This document shows, one piece after another, positions 12,694 to 19,263 of a stretch of 19,263 nt of DNA. Location: assembly GCA_045595445.1 (NCBI GenBank), contig JAZOAK010000009.1:1-19263 (forward strand), written 5' to 3'. Every line of letters starts with the position of its first letter. Within the stretch, counting starts at the first letter, position 1. A model generated the notes under the pieces. That model made no database searches and was not told the origin of the DNA. It worked only from the letters and a program-made list of their open reading frames with translations. Position numbers and translations under genes: made by a program. The DNA is from RGIG3009 sp045595445. Lineage in GTDB: Bacteria > Bacillota > Clostridia > Oscillospirales > Acutalibacteraceae.

Positions 12694-13533
12694 CTATAAT
12701 GCTATGCTTAAAAGTTCGAGTGGCGAATATGTCGGTTGTAAAGCGGCATGTATCGTCATGGCAAGTAATCGCGCGGCACGCGCGATCATGAGATCGATTT
12801 CGCGCGGTGTCACCATCATCTCGGCACCGCGCGGCGATACCGCGCGTTGCGCCGATCCGGTAAGATCTCTGGCAAGCGTTCCAGCGTCCACCACCGTCGG
12901 CACCCCTACTCCGATTACGGGAAGTTGCAGCGTTTCGCGGTTAAGCGCTTTGCGGTTGTTGCCCACGCCAGATCCCGGTGAGATACCGGTATCGGAAAGT
13001 TGTACCGTACACCCCAGCCGCGCCACACTGCGCGCCGCCAACGCATCCACTGCGATCACGGCGTCAGGCTTTACCACGCGGCAAACACCGCGCACCATCT
13101 CACTGCTTTCCAGCCCCGTGTTTCCAAGCACATCAGGTTTTAGTACTACCGTCGGTCGCAAATTTCCCAGTCCCACGCTGCGAGCAAATTCCCCTTGTAT
13201 ATGTCGCGTTGCCAAAACCATCGACGCACACCGCGGGCCAAGAGCGTCGGGCGTGATGGCTTCGTTACCAAGTCCCACCACCAACACGCTGCCACTCGTG
13301 GGAAGCAGATGACGCAATTGTTTTCCTAAAATAATAGCTTTCTTCTCAAGATCGCGTTCGTCATCCGTCAACGGCGGTAGCGTCGCCGTAATATACCGTC
13401 CGGCAGTTTTGCCGATACGCGCCGCCTCCTCGACTGTCAAATCAAGGGTGCACAGTTCCATCTCCTCCGCTTGCTGTTTATACATTCCGGCATCAACGGC
13501 CGCCTCCATTGCCAAATCGGTTCGAAATTGCAT
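12694..13533 (-). CDS. gpr: Germination protease
   Basis: A 279-aa GPR, the aspartic-type protease that degrades small acid-soluble spore proteins at the start of germination. It is made in the forespore as a zymogen. Family marks: FRTDLAME near the N-terminus (the DLAxE type of self-processing site), VVGLGNEAITPDALGP, VIAVDALAAR and QLSDTGISPGSGVGNNR, the last forming the conserved core around the active site. It is somewhat shorter than B. subtilis Gpr (about 370 aa), as in many Clostridia. The ATG at 13533 is preferred: GGAG lies 9 nt upstream, while the ATG at 13542 abuts the ribosome site. It leads the gpr-spoIIP operon and diverges from rpsT, a layout also seen in Bacillus. Confidence 0.95.
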   Translation of the reverse strand: MQFRTDLAMEAAVDAGMYKQQAEEMELCTLDLTVEEAARIGKTAGRYITATLPPLTDDERDLEKKAIILGKQLRHLLPTSGSVLVVGLGNEAITPDALGPRCASMVLATRHIQGEFARSVGLGNLRPTVVLKPDVLGNTGLESSEMVRGVCRVVKPDAVIAVDALAARSVARLGCTVQLSDTGISPGSGVGNNRKALNRETLQLPVIGVGVPTVVDAGTLARDLTGSAQRAVSPRGAEMMVTPREIDLMIARAARLLAMTIHAALQPTYSPLELLSIAL

Positions 13534-13554
13534 AACGCTCATCTCCTATTTATA

Positions 13555-13584
13555 TAGTATTAAAAGAAAAAAACGCAATATTCT
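13555..13584 (-). promoter_or_regulatory. Sigma-G (or sigma-F) type promoter of gpr
   Basis: On the minus strand, AGAATA (13579-13584), a 17-bp spacer and AATACTA (13555-13561). The forespore sigma-G consensus is close to TGAATA - 17/18 bp - CATACTA, so 5 of 6 and 6 of 7 positions match. It lies 21 bp before the gpr ATG. Gpr is a known forespore gene in B. subtilis. Confidence 0.7.
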
Positions 13585-13595
13585 GAAAAAAAGTA

Positions 13596-13624
13596 TTGAT
13601 TTTCGGTGAACTTCGTGTTATGAT
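13596..13624 (+). promoter_or_regulatory. Promoter of rpsT
   Basis: TTGATT (13596-13601), 17-bp spacer, TATGAT (13619-13624), 47 bp before the ATG. Confidence 0.75.
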
Positions 13625-13671
13625 AATCCCTGCGTGATTTAGAGTAATTCTTTTTTTGAGGAGGTGTGACA

Positions 13672-13926
13672 ATGCCCAACATTAAATCCGCTAAGAAGCG
13701 TGTCAAGGTAATCGCTGCCAAAACCGCTCAGAACAAGGCCACTCGTTCCGAACTGAAAACGGACATCAAAAAGGCTAATGCCGCGATCGAGAACGGCGCC
13801 GAGGACAAGGAACTCCTTGTCAAAGCCGCTGTCAAGAAAATTGATCAGGCCGCTGCGAAGGGACTCCTGCACAAGAATACGGCTGCACGGAGAAAGTCCG
13901 CCCTCGCCAAAAAAGTTAACGGTTAA
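13672..13926 (+). CDS. rpsT: 30S ribosomal protein S20
   Basis: An 84-aa, highly basic S20 that binds 16S rRNA in the small subunit body. It has the typical MPNIKSAKKRVK start, alternating Lys/Ala helices and the C-terminal AAKGLLHKNTAARRKSALAK block. The ATG at 13672 follows GAGGAGGTG; a GTG two codons upstream overlaps that site. Codon use is strongly biased (AAG, GCC, CTC), as expected for a highly expressed gene. Single-gene unit with a strong terminator. Confidence 0.97.
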   Translation: MPNIKSAKKRVKVIAAKTAQNKATRSELKTDIKKANAAIENGAEDKELLVKAAVKKIDQAAAKGLLHKNTAARRKSALAKKVNG

Positions 13927-13944
13927 TCGTTTAACGAGCTTAAA

Positions 13945-13983
13945 CGCCCTGCGAACTGTAACAGTTCGCAGGGCGTTTTTTTA
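13945..13983 (+). terminator. Terminator of rpsT
   Basis: GC-rich 14-bp stem CGCCCTGCGAACTG with its complement, loop of about 3 nt, followed by a long T run. Confidence 0.95.
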
Positions 13984-14027
13984 TTTTTTTATTTTCGCCG
14001 CCGTTCTTTTTCCACCATGAGCCGCGT

Positions 14028-14208
14028 AAATGTGGAATGTGTGTTGGTTTTTTCTGTTTTTTGGTTTTTGTTTTCCACATTTTTTGTTTTTTGTGTGGGA
14101 ATTTTGAAATTTTCTTTGATTTTGTGATAATTTATTTTGTTTTTGTTGGTTTTCCTATTGACTTTTATGTGGGATTCATGTAAAATGAGTACAGAATGAA
14201 ATGTGGGA
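14028..14208 (+). promoter_or_regulatory. T/G-rich leader with repeated TGTGG(A/G)A sites before the glycyl-radical operon
   Basis: The region upstream of the operon is almost free of A and C on the plus strand for roughly 120 bp. It holds five copies of TGTGG(A/G)A: 14031-14037, 14073-14079 (reverse), 14094-14100, 14168-14174 and 14202-14208. The first two form a perfect 10-bp inverted repeat (AAATGTGGAA at 14028-14037, complement at 14073-14082). They may be operator half-sites for a regulator of the locus. One copy lies in the promoter spacer and one overlaps the ribosome site, so part of the pattern may be chance. Confidence 0.4.
14158..14186 (+). promoter_or_regulatory. Promoter of the glycyl-radical microcompartment operon
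   Basis: TTGACT (14158-14163), 17-bp spacer, TAAAAT (14181-14186), 32 bp before the ATG. Confidence 0.75.
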
Positions 14209-14218
14209 GGGTATCGAT

Positions 14219-16747
14219 ATGTCCACTACTTATACGCAAGACATTCAAAAAAGCCCGCGTATTGCGAAGCTCGTCGAGCATTTGTTTGAAAAAATGCCCG
14301 AGATTGAGCCGTACCGCGCGGTATTGCTGACCGAGTCGTATCAGCAAACGGAGGGCGAGCCGATCATTCTGCGCCGCGCAAAAGCATTTGCGCATATTCT
14401 GGCACATATTCCGATCACCATTCGCCCGGTGGAGCTGATCGTCGGTTCCAGTTCCAAGAATCCGCGCGGCGCGCAGTTGTTCCCGGAATATTCTTATGAA
14501 TGGTTGGAGACGGAGTTTGATACGCTTGCCACGCGTTCCGCCGACCCCTTCTATATTTCGGAGGAAACCAAAAACGCGCTGCGTAAGGTCTTTCCTTATT
14601 GGAAAGGGAGAACAACCAGCGAGCTTGCCACCTCGTATATGGTGCCGGAAACCATTGCGGCGATCGAACACAATATTTTCACCCCCGGCAACTACTTTTA
14701 CAACGGTGTCGGTCACGTAACGGTAGATTACGGCAAAGTGCTGAAAATCGGCTACCGTGGAATCGCGGAAGAAGCGCGTGCGGCGCTTAAAAAGCTGTGC
14801 GTCACCGATGCCGATTACGCCAAGCGCCACCACTTCCTCAACGCCGTGCTTATCACCTGTGATGCTGTTGAGATGTACGCTAACCGCTACGCAGAGCTCG
14901 CACGCAAGCAGGCGGCAACTTGTGCGGACGATACGCGCAAAGCCGAGTTGTTGAAAATCGCAGAAAACTGCTCGCGCGTTCCCGCTCGCGGTGCTACTTC
15001 GTTCTATGAGGCGTGTCAGTCGTTCTGGTTCGTACAAATGCTCATTCAGATTGAATCAAGCGGCCACTCCATCTCCCCCGGTCGTTTCGATCAGTATATG
15101 TATCCGTATTTGAAAGCTGATCTTGACAAGGGTGTTATCTCCCGCGAGCAAGCGCAAGAATACGTTGACTGCGTATGGGTCAAATTAAACGACCTCGGCA
15201 AAGTTCGCGATCTTGCCTCCGCGGAAGGTTTTGCGGGTTACAGTATGTTCCAAAACCTGTGCGCCGGCGGTCAGGACAAGGATGGCAAAGACGCCACTAA
15301 CGATATGTCCTATATGTGTATCAACGCCACTTTGCACGTGTTGCTCCCGCAACCGTCGTTCTCGGTACGCGTATGGAACGGCACTCCGCACGAGTTCATG
15401 ATCCGTGCCGCGGAAATCACGCGCACCGGTATCGGTTTGCCCGCGTATTACAACGACGAAGTCATCGTTCCCGCTCTGCAAAACCGCGGGTTGACGTTAC
15501 AAGATGCGCGCGACTACAACATCATCGGTTGTGTCGAGCCGCAAAAATCCGGCAAGACGGACGGCTGGCACGATGCCGCGTTCTTCAATATGTGCCGTCC
15601 GTTAGAACTCACCTTCTCAAACGGTATGGACAAAGGCTTCCAAGTCGGCCCGCAAACCGGCGACGTTGCCTCGATGAAAACTTTTGACGAGTTCTACGAC
15701 GCCTACAAAAAGCAGATGGAATATTTCATTGAGCTGATGGTCAACGCAGACAACGCTATCGACCAGGCACACATGGATCGCGCTCCGCTGCCGTTTCTCT
15801 CCTCAATGTTAGAGGATTGTATCGGTCGCGGCAAGAGCGCGCAGGAAGGCGGTTGTGTCTACAACTTCACCGGTCCTCAAGGCTTTGGTATCGCCAACGT
15901 TGCAGACGCACTCACCGCGATAAAAGAACTCGTTTTCAACGAAAAATACATCACGCTTGCCGACTTCCGTCAAGCACTTGACAATAACTACGGCAAGGAT
16001 ATGGATCCCAAGCAAGCTGAAAAGCTCACCAAGCAGGTCGTTAAGAGTATGGTGGACGGCGGTCGCACGCTAACCCCCGACGACATCAAAGCGGTGTATC
16101 TGACCGTTGCGCAGAACCCCTGCTCCGACGAGCAGAAAGCACGGTATCAACAGCTGCTTGATCGCATCAGTACGTTGCCGAAGTTCGGTAACGATAACCG
16201 CGCGATCGACGATTTTGCCCGCGACGTCGCCTACACCTACACCCGCCCGGTCGAGCAGTATCGCAACCCGCGCGGTGGCACGTACCAAGCCGGTCTGTAT
16301 CCCGTATCTGCGAACGTGCCGCTCGGCGCACAAACCGGTGCCACGCCGGACGGTCGCTTGGCCTTTACACCGGTGGCGGACGGTGTCTCCCCTGCCGCAG
16401 GCCGTGACGTCAACGGTCCGACAGCGGCTGCAAACTCGGTTGCCAGACTGGACCACTACATTGCTTCCAACGGCACCTTGTTCAACATGAAATTCCACCC
16501 CAGCGCCTTGGCAGGTCGCAGCGGCCTCGAAAGCTTTGTGGCGTTGGTACGCGGCTACTTTGATCAGAAAGGTAGCCACGTACAGTTCAACGTTGTCAGC
16601 CGCGAAACGCTGCGCGACGCGCAAAAGCATCCTGAAAACTACCGTTCACTGGTCGTTCGCGTTGCAGGATACAGCGCTCTGTTTACCACGCTGTCCCGCT
16701 CGTTGCAGGATGATATTATTAACCGCACCGAACAAGGAGGGTTTTAA
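14219..16747 (+). CDS. Glycyl-radical enzyme, 1,2-propanediol/glycerol dehydratase type
   Basis: An 842-aa member of the pyruvate formate-lyase superfamily. The active-site loop reads NIIGCVEPQKSGKTDGWHDA with thiyl Cys438 and base Glu440. The glycyl-radical loop is VRVAGYSALF with Gly817. The GCVEPQ..GKT.GWHDAAFFN run is the form I associate with B12-independent glycerol and 1,2-propanediol dehydratases rather than with choline lyase or formate lyase. The class II aldolase and the EutS/PduU shell gene in the same locus favour 1,2-propanediol, made from fucose or rhamnose, with propionaldehyde as product. No obvious encapsulation peptide extends either end. The start is the ATG at 14219 with GGGAGGG; an ATG six codons upstream precedes that site. 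The enzyme is oxygen-sensitive, which fits a strict anaerobe. Substrate choice is inferred. Confidence 0.9.
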   Translation: MSTTYTQDIQKSPRIAKLVEHLFEKMPEIEPYRAVLLTESYQQTEGEPIILRRAKAFAHILAHIPITIRPVELIVGSSSKNPRGAQLFPEYSYEWLETEFDTLATRSADPFYISEETKNALRKVFPYWKGRTTSELATSYMVPETIAAIEHNIFTPGNYFYNGVGHVTVDYGKVLKIGYRGIAEEARAALKKLCVTDADYAKRHHFLNAVLITCDAVEMYANRYAELARKQAATCADDTRKAELLKIAENCSRVPARGATSFYEACQSFWFVQMLIQIESSGHSISPGRFDQYMYPYLKADLDKGVISREQAQEYVDCVWVKLNDLGKVRDLASAEGFAGYSMFQNLCAGGQDKDGKDATNDMSYMCINATLHVLLPQPSFSVRVWNGTPHEFMIRAAEITRTGIGLPAYYNDEVIVPALQNRGLTLQDARDYNIIGCVEPQKSGKTDGWHDAAFFNMCRPLELTFSNGMDKGFQVGPQTGDVASMKTFDEFYDAYKKQMEYFIELMVNADNAIDQAHMDRAPLPFLSSMLEDCIGRGKSAQEGGCVYNFTGPQGFGIANVADALTAIKELVFNEKYITLADFRQALDNNYGKDMDPKQAEKLTKQVVKSMVDGGRTLTPDDIKAVYLTVAQNPCSDEQKARYQQLLDRISTLPKFGNDNRAIDDFARDVAYTYTRPVEQYRNPRGGTYQAGLYPVSANVPLGAQTGATPDGRLAFTPVADGVSPAAGRDVNGPTAAANSVARLDHYIASNGTLFNMKFHPSALAGRSGLESFVALVRGYFDQKGSHVQFNVVSRETLRDAQKHPENYRSLVVRVAGYSALFTTLSRSLQDDIINRTEQGGF

Positions 16748-17538
16748 TGAGCACCTCGTTGTTATCGGTGACCGGCAGGATCTTCGATATTCAGCGATTT
16801 TCCACGCATGACGGCTCGGGCATCCGAACGTTGGTGTTTCTCAAAGGCTGTCCGCTCAGATGCCGCTGGTGCTGTAATCCGGAATCTCAGTCGTACGAGA
16901 TCCAGCAGATGACGCTCGGCGGCAACACCAAAACGGTGGGGCGCGACGTCACGGTGGAGGAAGTGCTAAAAGAGGTATTGCGTGATCGGATGTACTACAG
17001 ACGCTCCGGCGGCGGCGTTACCCTTTCGGGCGGCGAATCGCTGACACAACCGGATTTTGCCGTCGCGTTGCTGACCGTGTGTCAAGAAAACGGCGTACAC
17101 ACCGCGATCGAAACCACCGGTTTCGCTTCACCCGAAGTTATTGAACGATACCTGCCGGTGCTGGACTGTGTGCTGATGGATATTAAGCACATGAACAGTG
17201 AAAAGCACCAAGAATTTACAACAAGACCAAACGACCGCATCTTGCAAAACGCTCGTTTGATCGCCGAAAAAGCAAAACGGTTGATCATCCGTGTGCCGGT
17301 CATCCCAACCTTTAACGACACCGAAGCAGAGATCGGCGATATTGCCGCCTTTGCCGCCTCGTTGCCAAACGTGCGGGAAATCCATTTGCTTCCCTATCAT
17401 CGGATGGGAACGGATAAATACACCGGCCTCGGTCGTGAGTACACGATGGCGCACATCACCCCTCCCACCGCGGAGCACATGGAACTGCTTCGAAAAAAAG
17501 CAGAGTCGTATGGCCTTAAAGCACTGATAGGAGGTTGA
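16747..17538 (+). CDS. Glycyl-radical enzyme activating enzyme (radical SAM)
   Basis: A 263-aa radical-SAM activase that would install the glycyl radical on the upstream dehydratase. Seen: GCPLRCRWC with the CxxxCxxC cluster ligands C35, C39 and C42; VTLSGGES (SAM-binding GGE motif); and DIKH. Many activases of this group carry a ferredoxin-like insert with eight extra Cys after the first motif. Here that place holds only about 25 residues without Cys, so the enzyme is of the short, PflA-like form. The start ATG overlaps the dehydratase stop (TAATG), and its ribosome site AAGGAGG lies inside the dehydratase end, so the two are translationally coupled. Confidence 0.93.
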   Translation: MSTSLLSVTGRIFDIQRFSTHDGSGIRTLVFLKGCPLRCRWCCNPESQSYEIQQMTLGGNTKTVGRDVTVEEVLKEVLRDRMYYRRSGGGVTLSGGESLTQPDFAVALLTVCQENGVHTAIETTGFASPEVIERYLPVLDCVLMDIKHMNSEKHQEFTTRPNDRILQNARLIAEKAKRLIIRVPVIPTFNDTEAEIGDIAAFAASLPNVREIHLLPYHRMGTDKYTGLGREYTMAHITPPTAEHMELLRKKAESYGLKALIGG

Positions 17539-17542
17539 TACA

Positions 17543-17917
17543 ATGGAACTTGACGTGCTGAACCAACCCGAGAAAAAGACCCGCATCATACAAGAACTGG
17601 TTCCCGGTAAGCAAATCACGCTGGCGCACATCATTGCGCACCCCGAGGATATCCTGTACCGCAAACTCGGCTTAGATCCCGCCGTAGATCATGCGGGGGC
17701 CATCGGCATTTTGACCCTAAGCCCCAGCGAAACCGCCATCATCGCCGGTGACATCGCCTTGAAATCCTCCGGCGTAGAGCTTGGTTTTGTGGACCGCTTC
17801 AGCGGCACCGTAATTGTAACGGGAACGGTATCACAGGTTGAAGCGGCGATTACGGCGATCCGCGAGTATGCGATCGAAAAGCTGGGCTTCTCCGTCTGTG
17901 AGCTGACCCGCACATGA
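17543..17917 (+). CDS. Bacterial microcompartment shell protein, EutS/PduU type
   Basis: A 124-aa circularly permuted BMC-domain protein that forms hexamers in the shell. Diagnostic segments are RIIQELVPGKQITLAHII at the N-terminus (the small beta-barrel and first strand), GAIGILTLSPSETAIIAGDI, and GFVDRFSGTVIVTGTVSQVE, all typical of EutS/PduU. The ribosome site AGGAGG lies just before the ATG, 4 nt after the activase stop. It is the only shell gene in the window; hexamer and pentamer genes are expected beyond 19263. Its presence makes the locus a glycyl-radical microcompartment rather than a free cytosolic pathway. Confidence 0.95.
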   Translation: MELDVLNQPEKKTRIIQELVPGKQITLAHIIAHPEDILYRKLGLDPAVDHAGAIGILTLSPSETAIIAGDIALKSSGVELGFVDRFSGTVIVTGTVSQVEAAITAIREYAIEKLGFSVCELTRT

Positions 17918-18357
17918 GAAAGAAACTGATCCTGATGGGGCGCAGCGGTTGCGGCAAAACCTCACTGACACAAGCCCTGCGCGGCGAGACCGTCACCTAC
18001 TTAAAAACACAAGCGATCGCCTACGATGACTTTCTCATCGACACCCCCGGCGAATATGCTGAGAATCACGATCTCGGCGCCGCCCTTTGCCTCTACGCAT
18101 ACGAGGCGGACGTGGTCGGACTGTTGATCGCCGCCGACGACGACTATTCCCTCTTCCCGCCGTGTATCACCTGCTTGGTGAACCGCGAGGTGGTCGGAAT
18201 CGTCACCAAGATCGACAAGGCGGACCCCAGCCGTGCGGAAAACTGGTTGCGATTATCCGGTTGCGAAACAGTGTTTCACGTCAACTCTTTAACCGGCGAA
18301 GGCATCCCCGCACTGCTCGACCACATCGAAATCAAAGAAAAACCACAAAAAAGTTAA
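17914..18357 (+). CDS. EutP/PduV-type small GTPase-like protein
   Basis: A 147-aa P-loop protein with GRSGCGKTS (9-17, Walker A), DTPGE (43-47, G3) and TKIDKAD (98-104, a variant G4 motif). It matches EutP/PduV, accessory proteins of ethanolamine and propanediol microcompartments. PduV has been linked to microcompartment positioning and EutP to a kinase activity, so the role here is open. It overlaps the EutS/PduU stop by 4 nt (ATGA), so expression is coupled. Context supports an accessory job in shell placement or assembly. Confidence 0.92.
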   Translation: MRKKLILMGRSGCGKTSLTQALRGETVTYLKTQAIAYDDFLIDTPGEYAENHDLGAALCLYAYEADVVGLLIAADDDYSLFPPCITCLVNREVVGIVTKIDKADPSRAENWLRLSGCETVFHVNSLTGEGIPALLDHIEIKEKPQKS

Positions 18358-18387
18358 TTAAAACACAGAAAAAACCAAATTTATATG

Positions 18388-18416
18388 TTGACTTTTTGTT
18401 GTTTGAGTGCTATTAT
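18388..18416 (+). promoter_or_regulatory. Internal promoter before the class II aldolase gene
   Basis: TTGACT (18388-18393), 17-bp spacer, TATTAT (18411-18416). It sits in the 112-bp gap between the EutP-like gene and the aldolase, 53 bp before the ATG. The gap contains no clear terminator. Confidence 0.7.
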
Positions 18417-18469
18417 GTAGTCAAGAAAGTGTCAAACAAAGACAAATCCACATAAAAAGGAGAATTACT

Positions 18470-19263
18470 ATGGCAATGGTAAACGAGTATGAAATCAAAA
18501 AGCAGATCTGTGCGATCGGTAAACGCATTTACGATCGCGGCATGGTCGCAGCGAACGACGGTAACATTTCCGTTAAGCTGAACGACAACGAGTTCCTCTG
18601 CACCCCCACGGGTGTCAGCAAGGGCTTCATGACCCCCGAGTACATCTGCAAAGTCGATAAGGACGGCAAAGTGTTGCAGGCGAACGCCGGCTTCAAACCC
18701 TCGTCCGAGATCAAAATGCACATGCGTGTATACAAAGAGCGTCCGGACGTCGGCGCTGTCGTTCACGCGCACCCGATGTATGCAACCGGTTTTGCCATTG
18801 CGGGTATTCCGCTGACACAGCCGATCATGCCGGAAGCCGTTATCGCGCTTGGCTGCGTGCCGATTGCCGAGTACGGCACCCCCTCCACCGAGGAGATTCC
18901 GGATGCTGTTTCCAAGTATCTGCAGTCCTTTGACGCAGTGCTCTTGGAAAATCACGGCGCCCTCGCGTTCTCGGATTCGTTGCTGAATGCGTATCATAAG
19001 ATGGAATCGGTTGAGTTCTATGCTCACCTGCTGTACATCTCCAAACAACTCGGCGGTCCGAAAGAGCTCAATGACAAACAGGTGCAACGTTTGTATGAGA
19101 TCCGCCGTCAATTCGGCCTGAAAGGTAAACACCCGGCTGATCTGTGCCCCAATCAAAAAGCCGGCTTGCCCAGCTGCCACGGTTGCGGCGGTAACTGCGA
19201 CGGTTCCTGCCACAGCAACCAGAGCGAAAGCGATATCGTTGCCGAGATCACCAAACGCGTGAT
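18470..19263 (+). CDS. Class II aldolase, L-fuculose/L-rhamnulose-1-phosphate type (3' end outside window)
   Basis: 264 codons are visible and the gene runs off the window. It is a zinc-dependent class II aldolase that splits deoxy-ketose 1-phosphates into dihydroxyacetone phosphate and lactaldehyde. Seen: ANDGNIS (28-34); E80 in PSSE (catalytic acid/base); HAHP with zinc ligands H99 and H101; and ENHG with the third zinc ligand H162. After the FucA-like core (about 220 residues) comes an unusual Cys-rich linker, CHGCGGNCDGSCH (236-248, plus C226). Then SDIVAEITKRV begins, which has the amphipathic pattern of microcompartment encapsulation peptides. The aldolase is therefore probably packed inside the shell with the dehydratase. 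The ATG follows AAGGAG. It has its own promoter at 18388-18416. Confidence 0.93.
   Translation, partial: MAMVNEYEIKKQICAIGKRIYDRGMVAANDGNISVKLNDNEFLCTPTGVSKGFMTPEYICKVDKDGKVLQANAGFKPSSEIKMHMRVYKERPDVGAVVHAHPMYATGFAIAGIPLTQPIMPEAVIALGCVPIAEYGTPSTEEIPDAVSKYLQSFDAVLLENHGALAFSDSLLNAYHKMESVEFYAHLLYISKQLGGPKELNDKQVQRLYEIRRQFGLKGKHPADLCPNQKAGLPSCHGCGGNCDGSCHSNQSESDIVAEITKRV

Noticed and set aside
18413..19213. 266-codon minus-strand open frame over the aldolase gene
   Set aside because: Antisense of a gene with complete class II aldolase motifs; no ribosome site.

Overview
The window looks like chromosomal DNA from an endospore-forming, anaerobic Firmicute of the Clostridia. It carries gpr, spoIIP, rpsT, good Shine-Dalgarno sites, lipoprotein signal peptides, and a glycyl-radical/microcompartment locus. 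Base composition and gene content fit a gut Oscillospiraceae-like genome, possibly an uncultured one. The lineage is inferred from gene content only.

Layout. (1) 1-2770: a GH3 beta-N-acetylhexosaminidase-like gene (minus) diverges from an MBL-fold hydrolase gene (plus). (2) 2770-8520: an accessory island, visibly more AT-rich than the flanks. A tight five-gene minus-strand operon (7645 down to 3019) encodes, in transcription order, a Cys-rich putative zinc protein, a PPP-family metallophosphatase, a compact PolC-like protein that has lost catalytic aspartates, an unknown 319-aa protein, and an RtcB RNA ligase. Mobile-element debris brackets it: the 3' end of a TnpV-like gene on one side, and the C-terminal third of a large serine recombinase abutting the 3' end of a BspA-type leucine-rich-repeat gene on the other. 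(3) 8520-11290: tRNA-Leu(CAA), a PrsA/SurA-like lipoprotein, tRNA-Gly(GCC), an NlpC/P60 lipoprotein that lacks its catalytic Cys and His, and a promoter-bearing scrap of a second GH3 gene. (4) 11320-13930: the sporulation cluster gpr-spoIIP-small membrane protein, divergent from rpsT, with a sigma-G-like promoter before gpr. (5) 14000-19263: the start of a glycyl-radical bacterial microcompartment operon: 1,2-propanediol/glycerol dehydratase-type enzyme, its activase, an EutS/PduU shell protein, an EutP/PduV GTPase, and a class II aldolase cut by the window end just inside a probable encapsulation peptide.

How the parts work together. In region 5 the aldolase would split fuculose- or rhamnulose-1-phosphate to lactaldehyde. 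Enzymes outside the window would reduce lactaldehyde to 1,2-propanediol. The glycyl-radical enzyme would dehydrate that to propionaldehyde inside a protein shell. In region 2 the RNA ligase, a phosphatase that could heal ends, a non-catalytic polymerase-derived protein and two uncharacterised partners look like one co-transcribed RNA-processing or RNA-repair system. That operon is the best candidate in the window for an undescribed system.
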